NCBI GenBank assembly: GCA_963825595.1
Contig: CAWGUE010000008.1
Span: 362,863-426,862 of the forward strand
DNA length: 64,000 nt
Reading direction: 5' to 3'
Origin: JARFQH01 sp963825595
GTDB taxonomy: Bacteria > Desulfobacterota > Desulfobacteria > Desulfobacterales > SG8-13
The position numbers were made by a program, and so were the translations under genes. Below, in pieces: positions 54,101-61,815 of the stretch. Numbering within the stretch: the stretch's first letter is position 1; every line of letters begins with the position of its first letter. The notes under the pieces are model-generated. The model was not told where the DNA came from. It ran no database searches and saw nothing but the letters and a program-made list of their open reading frames with translations.

Positions 54101-54300
54101 CTACTGTAATTGGGTAAGGTAAGTTTTAAGGTTGATGCCTTTGTGTTTCAGGTTCAGTTTACGTCGAATGTTGTGCCGGTGAAAATCGATTATGCTGGTC
54201 GCCAATCCCATCAGTTCGGCGATTTCCTTTGTGGTCTTTCCTTGGCGTATAAGGTTGACCACCTGGCTTTCAGCAGGAGATATCAAATTGACTTCTTAGA
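54101..54300 (-). pseudogene. LuxR-type HTH remnant
   Basis: About 64 codons give only the C-terminal helix-turn-helix of a PAS-LuxR regulator: LISPAESQVVNLIRQGKTTK, then EIAELMGLATSIIDFHRHNI. Its TTG start has no upstream domain; a stop codon lies three codons before it, and the sequence upstream belongs to another broken gene. The DNA-binding helix looks intact, so a short product is possible, but a 3' remnant is more likely. Confidence 0.75.
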
Positions 54301-54330
54301 AGCTGAATCCCGCGGTAACCTGATACTTTT

Positions 54331-54426
54331 TTAGATGAGATTTTGGAAAATATCTGTCGTAAGGAGCTTTTCATATATGTCCGCATTTTCGTGCGTCGTC
54401 CAGCCAAGCCAGATTCTGGATATCAT
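54331..54426 (-). pseudogene. 5' remnant of an antibiotic-biosynthesis-monooxygenase-like gene
   Basis: After GGAGG, an ATG at 54426 begins MISRIWLGWTTHENADIYEK, the usual start of this ABM-like family, then stops at codon 32. A frame change near the stop continues with family-like residues (KYQVTAGFSF) before another stop. The remaining two thirds are absent. The remnant runs directly into the LuxR remnant, so two genes have been joined by deletion. Confidence 0.7.
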
Positions 54427-54487
54427 TTTAAAAACGCCTCCTTTTAAGGATATTACGCGGGAAATCGACTTTTACCTACTTGTGACA

Positions 54488-54610
54488 GCTTGCCATAACC
54501 GTAACCCTCAGTCATCAAGCTAATTGTTACGATAGAATTTGCCAATCTCAGGGACATCCGCCGATTGATAGCAAGGTGGTTATAGCAGAAGTCATCTATT
54601 TACTCCAATC
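54488..54610 (+). repeat. Intergenic repeat family, copy 14
   Basis: GCTTGCCATAACCGTAAC, CTCAGGGACATCCGCCGATT, GATAGCAAGGTGGTTATAGC. It lies 3' of the CoA-transferase gene. Confidence 0.6.
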
Positions 54611-54656
54611 GTAGCCATAATTCAATCATCAAAGTCACTGATGTCGATGTCGACTT

Positions 54657-56018
54657 CTAGTCCTTTTGATAAGGTATTATCCCTTTTGGCACTCCATCTT
54701 TCAGCGCTTGCGCGGGGTGGTGATACACAGGACTGTCATAGATCTGCTTGAGCAACTGGTGGCGCGTTTCCGGCTCTGCCAGGTGAGCGATGGCCACGAC
54801 CCGTTCGGAAAATCCCAAACCCCTCGGATCGAAAGCGCCGTGTTCAGTCACGATCACCACCTGATCGGCGGCAATCGCCGTGGTGGTGATCCCCTCGGGA
54901 CACACTTCGACGATCTTGCTGATGCCTTTTTCCGTGGTAGAATTCAGGGCAATGATGGGTACGCCACCGGGCGAAAGTGCGGCGCCGCGCAGAAAGTCCG
55001 CCTGGCCGCCCACCCCACTGTAGATCCGCCGAGCCTGCAGCGAGTCGGCCCAGATATTGCCATGGAGGTCTACCCCGATGGCACCGTTGATGGCGACCAT
55101 ATTGGGCTCGCGGGCGATGTTAAGGACGCTGTTGGTGTAGTCGCAAGGGCGGCTTTGCACCGACGAGTTGTAATCGAGCCAATCATAGCCTTCCTGATCG
55201 CTGGACAGAAAGATCGAGGACATGGCGCAGTTGACGTGGATGAAGGTGTGACGGTTGGTGACAACCCCAGCCTCCACCAGGCGCTGCATCGCATCGGCAA
55301 ACAGCTCGGTGTGGATGCCCAGGTCCTTGACTCCCTTAGCCAGGATAGCGTCAGTGACGGCCTCGGGCACCTGGCCGATACCATACTGCAGGGTCGTGCC
55401 ATTCCGCACGAAGTTCCTGGCGATAATCTGGCCGATACGCCGAGCCGCGTCGTCGGGTGGTTTGACCGGGCTGATTGGAAGCGGGTAGTCGGTGTCGACC
55501 AGATAATCGATCATCTCGCTCGGAATGGTTCCTCCCAGCACAAACGGCATTCGGGCGTTGCGTTCGGCAATGACTACCCCTTGGTTTTGCTTGACCGATT
55601 CCACCGCCGCCGGCACCGCCTCCACCGTGGTGCCCAGGCTGTAGTTTCCGCCATTGTCCGGACCGCTTACAGTGATCATGGCTACATTGGGTTTCAGGTA
55701 TCGTCGCAATTGCCGAGGGATGTCCGACAGGTGCAGCAGTTGGTATTTGGCACGACCTTGGTTGACGGCGTCTCTCGAGGCCGGCCCATTAAAAATAACC
55801 CGGTGTGTGATTCGCCGGCAAGCGGCTTCGGAAAAAAGGGCGTTGATATCGCCCAGCAGCAGCACACCGATCAGCTCCACCTCTTGAATATTTTCGTCTG
55901 ACGCAAGAACGGCCAGCAAACGTTGCGGGGTGGCAGCATTGCCCGCTGCATATATGCGGCTCCCGGGTTTTAGAATTTTCGCGTTAACCACTTCTTCAAG
56001 GTTGCGGACTTTTTTCAA
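54657..56018 (-). CDS. Acetyl-CoA hydrolase / 4-hydroxybutyrate CoA-transferase family protein
   Basis: 453 residues from a TTG at 56018, seven bases after GGCAGGAG; the frame is open 22 codons further without a ribosome-binding site. The family motifs are present: RIYAAGNAATPQRLL at the start, ISGPDNGGNYSLG-like VSGPDNGGNYSLGTTVEAVP, LQYGIGQVPEAVTDAIL, the Glu in GIHTELFADAMQRLVE expected to form the CoA thioester, and GVGGQADFLRGAALSPGG near the end. It transfers CoA between acyl groups such as acetate, butyrate or 4-hydroxybutyrate. Its base composition is clearly GC-richer than the neighbours, a sign of separate origin within this region. Confidence 0.88.
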   Translation of the reverse strand: MKKVRNLEEVVNAKILKPGSRIYAAGNAATPQRLLAVLASDENIQEVELIGVLLLGDINALFSEAACRRITHRVIFNGPASRDAVNQGRAKYQLLHLSDIPRQLRRYLKPNVAMITVSGPDNGGNYSLGTTVEAVPAAVESVKQNQGVVIAERNARMPFVLGGTIPSEMIDYLVDTDYPLPISPVKPPDDAARRIGQIIARNFVRNGTTLQYGIGQVPEAVTDAILAKGVKDLGIHTELFADAMQRLVEAGVVTNRHTFIHVNCAMSSIFLSSDQEGYDWLDYNSSVQSRPCDYTNSVLNIAREPNMVAINGAIGVDLHGNIWADSLQARRIYSGVGGQADFLRGAALSPGGVPIIALNSTTEKGISKIVEVCPEGITTTAIAADQVVIVTEHGAFDPRGLGFSERVVAIAHLAEPETRHQLLKQIYDSPVYHHPAQALKDGVPKGIIPYQKD

Positions 56019-56454
56019 TGGGTAACTCCTGCCTAAGCTGTCTGTTTCGATTGCCTTCAAATATGCAGTTCTAAATAAATACAAATATTGATGCTATTTT
56101 ATACATTCTTGCAAAATCTCGGTGCAATCAGGTTGATTATGGGGTCAAGTCGGTCTCTCACTCTGTGTACCCAACCGCAGTTTTTCGTAACGATAGAAGA
56201 TATTAGGGGGGAACGATTGTGCTCAATTAATTTGATTGCACTATTCCAAAATATCTCTTATATGAAATATTTCTTATAGTTAAGGATACTTCTTGCTAAT
56301 AGGCCAAATGTCGTAAAACGTTTCAGTTGTGACTATAGGGTGTGGCTAACTCAAGCAAATCGACCAGATTATAGCTCAAGGACAGCAGCAGATACAAGTT
56401 ACATCCAATTTGAGCTCTGTTGGAGACACTAAAAAGCATTGCAGAGCCTACATT
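56019..56454. other. Intergenic stretch with one repeat copy
   Basis: Holds the presumed CoA-transferase promoter; the only recognised feature is the repeat at 56291-56410. Confidence 0.35.
56291..56410 (+). repeat. Intergenic repeat family, copy 15
   Basis: CTTGCTAATAGGCCAAATGTC, GACTATAGGGTGTGGCTAAC, CAGATTATAGCTCAAGGACA and GCAGCAG. It lies 45 bases from the stop at 56455. Confidence 0.55.
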
Positions 56455-56982
56455 TTAAAGGATGGATATATCTAAATTTAATTTTTCGCCAACTTGGGAA
56501 AGTTCTTTTTCTAAATCCTCTACAGAAATCTTTACGGGAACCTGAGCTTTAATTTCCATTAAATACATTGCTGTCCCAGATTCGGGGGAGGTGAGCCTCC
56601 GTGAGGTAAGGTTTTCAATATTGATATTATTGTTTGCCAAGAATCTAGTGACCTTAAAAACAATTCCAGTCTGGTCAATGCCCTCTACTTTTATGGTCTT
56701 TGTAATAAAATCAATTTGTCTCTCCTTTTCTTTAACTTCCACTGACCTAATGAAAGCCGTTATCCCATTTTCCTTTTCAAGTCTCCGGCAATCGCTTAAT
56801 AGCCGATCTTTTAGACCATCTCCTTTACCGGTAAATAGGAGAATGATTACAAATTCGTCCAGCATTCCTGTCATTGTGGAGTCTTCAAGATTACAGCTGT
56901 TCTCATAAAGTACCTCAGTAATATCGGCAACGATACCTGGCCTGTCCTTGCTAAAAGCAGTCATGATAAATTTTTTCTCCAT
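56455..56982 (-). CDS. Double ACT-domain regulator (GcvR-like)
   Basis: 175 residues starting after AAAGGAGGCAAAGG. Two ACT domains are evident: KFIMTAFSKDRPGIVADITE with NSCNLEDSTMTGMLDEFVII, and TIKVEGIDQTGIVFKVTRFL with NINIENLTSRR. ACT domains bind amino acids; this pairing is typical of GcvR, a repressor of the glycine cleavage system, and of related proteins of unknown role. No gcv gene is nearby, so the GcvR name is only structural. The protein is cytoplasmic. A methyltransferase gene lies upstream in the same direction, 124 bases away. Confidence 0.85.
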   Translation of the reverse strand: MEKKFIMTAFSKDRPGIVADITEVLYENSCNLEDSTMTGMLDEFVIILLFTGKGDGLKDRLLSDCRRLEKENGITAFIRSVEVKEKERQIDFITKTIKVEGIDQTGIVFKVTRFLANNNINIENLTSRRLTSPESGTAMYLMEIKAQVPVKISVEDLEKELSQVGEKLNLDISIL

Positions 56983-57105
56983 CCTTTGCCTCCTTTGAAT
57001 TGATATCGATAATGGATGTCTTTTTCGCTAAGATGTATAGCATTTATTGGGTGGAATCCAAAATATCCAATATCGTAGATTACAACGATAAGGAAGGATC
57101 GTCCA

Positions 57106-57906
57106 TCATTGATTCGTTGCGATGGCCTTGAAGAACGTATAGCAAAAAACCCCATCTATCTCTGTCGTTCTGTACAACGCCTTAATTCCTTCATCGAAGG
57201 TTTCACCATCAATTAAACCAGCCTTAATACCTGACTCACGAACACCTTCAACCATGGCGGTGAACGTATTCTTCGTAAAGCCCTCGACCAGATGAGGTTT
57301 ACTCGAGTCAACATAAACCATTCGCGGTGAAACATTGATATCGCTGAAACCAGCTGCCTTCAAAAGTGGATATAGCTCTCTTCCGATATGTGCATTTCCA
57401 CCGGCTCTTTTTTGCAGTTGGACTTGGCACTTAATTGCTTTATGCGCCGCATCATTGTCAGGATAGAAATAAGTCGATCCGTGGTCTCCTTCGATTGCTG
57501 TTATTGTGCCACCGACTTTTAGAAAGCTTTTAAGGCAATTAAGTGCCACATCCGGTTGCGCCAGATGTTCAAGGACAAAACAAATGAAGATGTGGTCAAA
57601 CGATTCAGGCTTAAAAGCTAGCTTAAATATATCCCCCTGCTGAAAGCTTACATTTTTGAATCCTTCTTCCTCTATTTTTTTCTTGGCTTCCATAATCGAA
57701 TTTCTTGACATATCTATTGAAATTAAGTGTGAATCTGGACTATTGTGGGCCAAAGTAATGGTCTGCGCACCTACACCACATCCGGGTTCAAGAATTCGGC
57801 TTTTTGCCGGGTAAGCTGTATCATGATGCAACAATTCGGCCAGAGTTGTAGCTTGGTCCTGCAATCGTATGTTTTCTCTTTGATCATACCCATGCACGTA
57901 TTTCAA
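57106..57906 (-). CDS. SAM-dependent methyltransferase
   Basis: 266 residues from a TTG start at 57906 with GAGG upstream. Class I motifs are clear: motif I ILEPGCGVGAQTITLA, motif II LISIDMSRNSIMEAKKKI, FQQGDIFKLAFKPESFDHI and FVLEHLAQPDVALNCLKSFL. The C-terminal part (VEGVRESGIKAGLIDGETF) is typical of UbiE/Methyltransf_25 enzymes with a substrate cap. The substrate is unknown. It is followed by the broken quinone oxidoreductase gene (57946 onward) on the same strand, with 39 bases between. Confidence 0.9.
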   Translation of the reverse strand: MKYVHGYDQRENIRLQDQATTLAELLHHDTAYPAKSRILEPGCGVGAQTITLAHNSPDSHLISIDMSRNSIMEAKKKIEEEGFKNVSFQQGDIFKLAFKPESFDHIFICFVLEHLAQPDVALNCLKSFLKVGGTITAIEGDHGSTYFYPDNDAAHKAIKCQVQLQKRAGGNAHIGRELYPLLKAAGFSDINVSPRMVYVDSSKPHLVEGFTKNTFTAMVEGVRESGIKAGLIDGETFDEGIKALYRTTEIDGVFCYTFFKAIATNQ

Positions 57907-57945
57907 ACCAATTGGCCTCGCATTGCATTTTATTGAACGGTTTGC

Positions 57946-58542
57946 CTAATGAGCAGGAAAATATTGATTAACGACTTTTTGGACCTTACCAAGCCAACCT
58001 TGCCGCTGATCATATGTGCTTGTAACTAAAACGGTAAACATCTCGCGATAAAATGTCGAAACTCCACATAGATCGAAAATACAGTTTTCCCAAAAGAGCT
58101 GCAAGGGATCGCCAAAAACCTCACGCTCTCTTTTAGAAGGTGTGTTGGCTGTATTAAATACAATTGCTGCCTGTGCCTTCAAGAGCCCAACAGGTATTCC
58201 TTCTCCTTGGTCTCCTTCGAGAAATTTGTATGCAACTCCTGGTCTCATAACACGATCGACCCAACCCTTTAGAATTGCAGGTGGTTGTCCCCACCAGTTT
58301 GGGTGAATGATAATGATTCCATCAGTAAGGCTGAGTTCTTCGCAATGCTGCTCAATGTCTGGTGATAGTGACACCTCTGGGTGAATTTCCAGTGATGGCA
58401 AGATCGGATCAAATTTTTCAGCTTAAAGGTCGTGAAAAAAAACGCTGTGTTTGTTCTTTTGTAACTGGGTGACTGCGCTATTTGCGATTGCGTGGTTATA
58501 ACTCTGATTGTTGGGGTGAGCTAAAATTACCGAAACATTCAA
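57946..58542 (-). pseudogene. NAD(P)H quinone oxidoreductase-like gene with an internal stop
   Basis: The full frame runs 199 codons from a TTG at 58542 (AGGAGG nine bases upstream) to 57946 but has one in-frame TAA at 58423-58425. The N-terminus is flavodoxin-like (VSVILAHPNNQSYNHAIANS), the stop falls where the family has Tyr (HDL-stop-AEKFDP in place of HDLYAEKFDP), and the rest continues intact: IIIIHPNWWGQPPAILKGWV and DRVMRPGVAYKF. A single base change (TAT or TAC to TAA) explains it. The remaining C-terminal piece could be translated from an internal start but would lack the flavin site. TAA is not a recoding codon, so nonsense or a sequencing error is likely. Confidence 0.82.
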
Positions 58543-58928
58543 CTATCGGTCCTCCTGTTATCAACGAACCATCCTGTTGGGGGAAAAATCACCCACGGCA
58601 GAACGTAATAGACTGTCAGATACCAGTACTGCCACAAGAAGGTTGTCATATGTCCGAGGTAAACTCCACAGTATAGAAAATCATAAACGAATAAAGGAAA
58701 CGAAATATAAAATGACCACCATAGCGAAATCTTAAATCCTTTACCCGGCTTTGCTTTCTTAATACTCCGATAGATTATAAGCCAAATTGGAAGTAAGATA
58801 GCAAGGTCAAAAAGGATCATAAATTTTGTAGAATATTGCTGATAATAGCCTGGGAGCCCCGCAACCCAGAATAATATCCAGGCAACCGAAACTATTACGA
58901 TTAAACGCAAATGGCTACGAAAACGCAT
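58539..58928 (-). CDS. Small membrane protein coupled to the oxidoreductase gene
   Basis: 129 residues. Four hydrophobic stretches are visible: LIVIVSVAWILFWVAGLPG, FMILFDLAILLPIWLIIY, WWSFYISFPLFVYDFLYCG and YWYLTVYYVLPWVIFPPTG. Its stop overlaps the start of the oxidoreductase gene by four bases, so the pair was translationally coupled. I do not recognise a named family. The gene itself looks intact even though its partner is interrupted. Confidence 0.75.
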   Translation of the reverse strand: MRFRSHLRLIVIVSVAWILFWVAGLPGYYQQYSTKFMILFDLAILLPIWLIIYRSIKKAKPGKGFKISLWWSFYISFPLFVYDFLYCGVYLGHMTTFLWQYWYLTVYYVLPWVIFPPTGWFVDNRRTDS

Positions 58929-58973
58929 AGTTTATAAATACCACCATGAACCATTTCGGCAGCAAAATTCGAC

Positions 58974-59110
58974 AAGCCTTCCATATTTCCCCAAATACCA
59001 ATATCGTAAACATCTAAAATCAAGTCGAATATGACGATAGGGTATGGCTATTTCATCTAGTCCCACAGGATGATAGGTGCGAGACCACAGACCACCAGAT
59101 ACAAATAAAG
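58974..59110 (+). repeat. Intergenic repeat family, copy 16
   Basis: AATATGACGATAGGGTATGG, CTATTTCATC, GGATGATAGGTGCGAGACCA and CAGACCACCAG. It lies 3' of the SYLF fragment gene. Confidence 0.55.
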
Positions 59111-59170
59111 GCAAAACAATATTGTGTCTCTGCCTTTATTATCCTCATTAAACCGATTTATGCAGTAGCT

Positions 59171-59488
59171 CTACGGCAAAGGTTTAGAAGTAAATTTTTG
59201 ACCACCGATTGCAGCCTCGTACATTAACCCGCCGATAGTGTGTACGAATACAGCTATCCCTCTACTGTAGCTTGTTTCAGCTTGAGCACCAGTAGCAGGT
59301 CCGGCACTTGCACCAGCAGTGACTCCCTCGGTACCTGCTTTGGCCTGAACTCCAGCGGTAATAGCAACGGCAGATGCAGCGGCATCAAATTCGAAATTAC
59401 CGCTTGTGAAATCATCATAGGCTCTTTTGTCCTCGCAAAAAATGATTTCGCTAAAAGGGATCGTGGCAGAAAACACCCGTTCACTCAA
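59171..59488 (-). pseudogene. 3' remnant of a SYLF/YSC84-like lipid-binding protein gene
   Basis: 105 codons. From SEIIFCEDKRAYDDFTSGNF through EFDAAASAVAITAGVQAKAG to FVHTIGGLMYEAAIGGQKF it matches the C-terminal half of SYLF (YSC84) proteins, but the N-terminal half with its signal peptide and first repeat is missing. The first 12 residues look unrelated. Two genes on the same strand surround it closely. It is called a remnant because the family usually has about 190-230 residues. Confidence 0.72.
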
Positions 59489-59534
59489 TCACGGGATAAG
59501 TTGCCTTACTCTGTAGCTTTAGGTTCGATAACAT

Positions 59535-60119
59535 TTATGATTGCGGGATTCTGACATCATCATCCTCATAAATCCCTTTCTCGGCGGTTGTGTGACATGC
59601 GGCACAATTCCCCAGCGAGCCGATGGATTTACGATTATAAATCTCAGGATTTAGTTCATGATGCTTTTCACGGATATATGGTATTTCAGAAATACGCATG
59701 GGAACTTGGTTTCCCAGGCTTCTCATGATTTTCACTGATCGCTTGGCTGAAGATTTTTCAGCACCATTCGTTACCAGATAGTCTGAAATGTTTTTTAGTG
59801 TTTCCGCATCGATATCTAACCCCTCTCCAAAGTGATCGTCGGGTTGATCCAGGATTTTCAGCCATGAAGCGGATGGTAATAGCTCCGGCTGATATGCGAA
59901 ATGGCACTCACCGCATGTTTCCTTATATGCCTGATTGGTCACCGGCCTCAAATGGTCGTCATTATCATCGCTGTTGTTATCATCATTTACCTTTTGAGAC
60001 CCGCCTCTGTATCGGTGCCTTTTTCTGTAATTATCATCATCAGAAAAAGCGGCCAGCATTAAATTAAACGTCAAGATAAACGATAATGCGAAAAAGATAG
60101 ATTTGGTAGCAATTTTCAT
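59535..60119 (-). CDS. Diheme cytochrome c
   Basis: 194 residues from ATG 60119, six bases after CGGGGAT. A signal peptide (SIFFALSFILTFNLMLAAF) directs export to the periplasm. The acidic, Asn-rich linker (VNDDNNSDDNDD) is followed by two c-type heme sites, CGECH (about residue 70) and CAACH near the C-terminus. The layout, including LLPSASWLKIL and EKHHELNP, fits the diheme cytochrome c family (DHC) that usually pairs with a membrane cytochrome b or DUF1924 protein. No such partner is adjacent here. An electron-carrier role is inferred. Confidence 0.88.
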   Translation of the reverse strand: MKIATKSIFFALSFILTFNLMLAAFSDDDNYRKRHRYRGGSQKVNDDNNSDDNDDHLRPVTNQAYKETCGECHFAYQPELLPSASWLKILDQPDDHFGEGLDIDAETLKNISDYLVTNGAEKSSAKRSVKIMRSLGNQVPMRISEIPYIREKHHELNPEIYNRKSIGSLGNCAACHTTAEKGIYEDDDVRIPQS

Positions 60120-60134
60120 TTTATCCCCGTTCAA

Positions 60135-60564
60135 TAAGATATCGTGTTTTCGAGCGACAATTTCCTCACATTAATCGAACTCGTCAAAATCTGTGTGACC
60201 TTGTCAGTACTTGAAACGAAAGCTAAACCGGGTGTCCATTAGGATTTTGTGGTAGTGTGAAATGCGAATTGAGTGGTGGCTAAACACCGGAATAAGTGAG
60301 TTTGAAAAAGTTATGCTCGAATTTGCCATCAATCAAATTGCTGTGCATAATGCCAGAATATGGTAATTTTTCTCCGATCCAAACACCCGCCGGATTTCTG
60401 CCATCAGGACGGTTGGTGAATGCTGCAAGCTTATATAGACGTCCGGATTCCATAGTTCTGATCCAAAATATATATTACCGTGTATTGCGGCGACACAATA
60501 TGTACTGACCAGGCAGATTCGATTAAAATTGAGTATCACATATCAATATATATTGGCCAATTTG
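60135..60564. other. Intergenic stretch, no supported gene
   Basis: About 430 bases. Short frames on both strands lack motifs and ribosome-binding sites. No full copy of the intergenic repeat was found here. Confidence 0.4.
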
Positions 60565-61344
60565 TTAAACTGCCTTGTATGTTTCCTTAACGATTTCTTT
60601 GCCATATTTTCGTTCAAGACGTCGGACGATAAAATGACCACGTGCTATATCTTGAAAATGATCGATGAATAATGTGTTAATAATAGCCCCTCCTGCTGCT
60701 CCAATTGCAGGAACTGCTTGCGCTGCAGCTTTCTCTGACACTTGAATACTAAAGCGTTCTGAAATTTGAATTATTAATCGAACAAGGGCGGGCGCACCTT
60801 TTTCAGACAGACCTTTATTAGTTATGTATTCAGCAGCTTTCGAAATTGATTGTGCCAAGGCTGCACGAACTGCAAAGTATCCGGATTCAGAAGCATCATC
60901 ACTCGTCTTTGGCCCACCTAAAGCAAACACTTCGATGCATGCTATTTTGGACTCGATTTTATGGATATCTTCATCTTCGCTTCTGGCAATATCAGCGATA
61001 GAGCGCAACATGATTGTTGTTGATATTGGTAACTCTATTGCCAAAGCAGGTAAACCGAATAAGCCGCCTATTCCACCTGTTGTTGCCACTGCCAATTTAT
61101 GCCAGATATTTGATGCTTCTTCCCCTGGCGAATCTTTCATTGTAAGCACTGCAGCCTGGACAGCCTTAGATAATGCTGTTCGAGTCAATTCACCGACTTT
61201 CAGGTTCCAATTTTCTGGTAGTAAGGAGAACCCTTTTTGGATGGGTGTGCCAAGAAAATTCGTAATTTTTGCTGCAAGGCCTGGGTGTTCAAGAAGCGCC
61301 TTCGCTTTTTTTAGATCATTTAAATCCTGCTCTTGAAGAGTCAT
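60565..61344 (-). CDS. EcsC family protein
   Basis: 259 residues. Matches the EcsC family throughout: LLPENWNLKVGELTRTALSK, then the Gly-rich hydrophobic segment ATTGGIGGLFGLPALAIELP, TTIMLRSIADIARSEDED, and VLAPALVRLIIQISERF-like VRLIIQISERFSIQVSEKAA with GAAGGAIINTLFIDHFQDIA near the end. EcsC is named after a gene beside an ABC transporter in Bacillus; its function is unknown and no transporter is adjacent. Membrane association through the Gly-rich region is likely. It is the leftmost-reading gene at the right end of the AT-rich region. Confidence 0.88.
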   Translation of the reverse strand: MTLQEQDLNDLKKAKALLEHPGLAAKITNFLGTPIQKGFSLLPENWNLKVGELTRTALSKAVQAAVLTMKDSPGEEASNIWHKLAVATTGGIGGLFGLPALAIELPISTTIMLRSIADIARSEDEDIHKIESKIACIEVFALGGPKTSDDASESGYFAVRAALAQSISKAAEYITNKGLSEKGAPALVRLIIQISERFSIQVSEKAAAQAVPAIGAAGGAIINTLFIDHFQDIARGHFIVRRLERKYGKEIVKETYKAV

Positions 61345-61815
61345 AATTATTCCGAGAAACTAATAATCAGTAAAAAGTATGATGAGAATGTCACGATACC
61401 CTTTTTTTGTGTATTAATATCAACTCTTTGTTACGCTGTAAGATAATATTATTTTCAACACATGGTCAAAAGACTGCTTAATATAACTCCGATTTACCTA
61501 TTATTATAGCTTTTTTATAAGGGAATTCTCTTTTCGAAAATCAATCCAAACATTTCAAATATCTTTCGCAACATCATTATTATGTGTGGATTTGCGTTTT
61601 CAACTCAAACGGCACATGTCAACCCACCCTATTGTCCCGGATATTTCACCGATGGACGCTTCCAAAGTCAAGGCATTTCGAGGTGCACCTGCAGCGCTTC
61701 GATCTTGACAAAACATGGTTCGGAAGATAAAGTAAGAGTCTTTCCAGCCACTCATATCCAATCCAATCTCGGCTTCATAGGCCGGGAATCCATAGAGTTG
61801 AAGAAGGGCCCTATT
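61345..61815. other. Intergenic stretch between EcsC gene and regulator
   Basis: Divergent promoter region. The base composition shifts from AT-rich to GC-richer here. An open frame continues 78 codons upstream of the regulator start but does not look conserved. Confidence 0.4.

Noticed and set aside
54666..55901. A 411-codon plus-strand open frame opposite the CoA-transferase gene
   Set aside because: The minus-strand frame has clear family motifs and a ribosome-binding site; the plus-strand product has no recognisable domain and is a GC-rich antisense shadow.
58423..58425. Internal TAA as a recoded codon
   Set aside because: TAA is not known to be recoded in such bacteria, unlike TGA, and there is no following structure; nonsense or a sequencing error is simpler.
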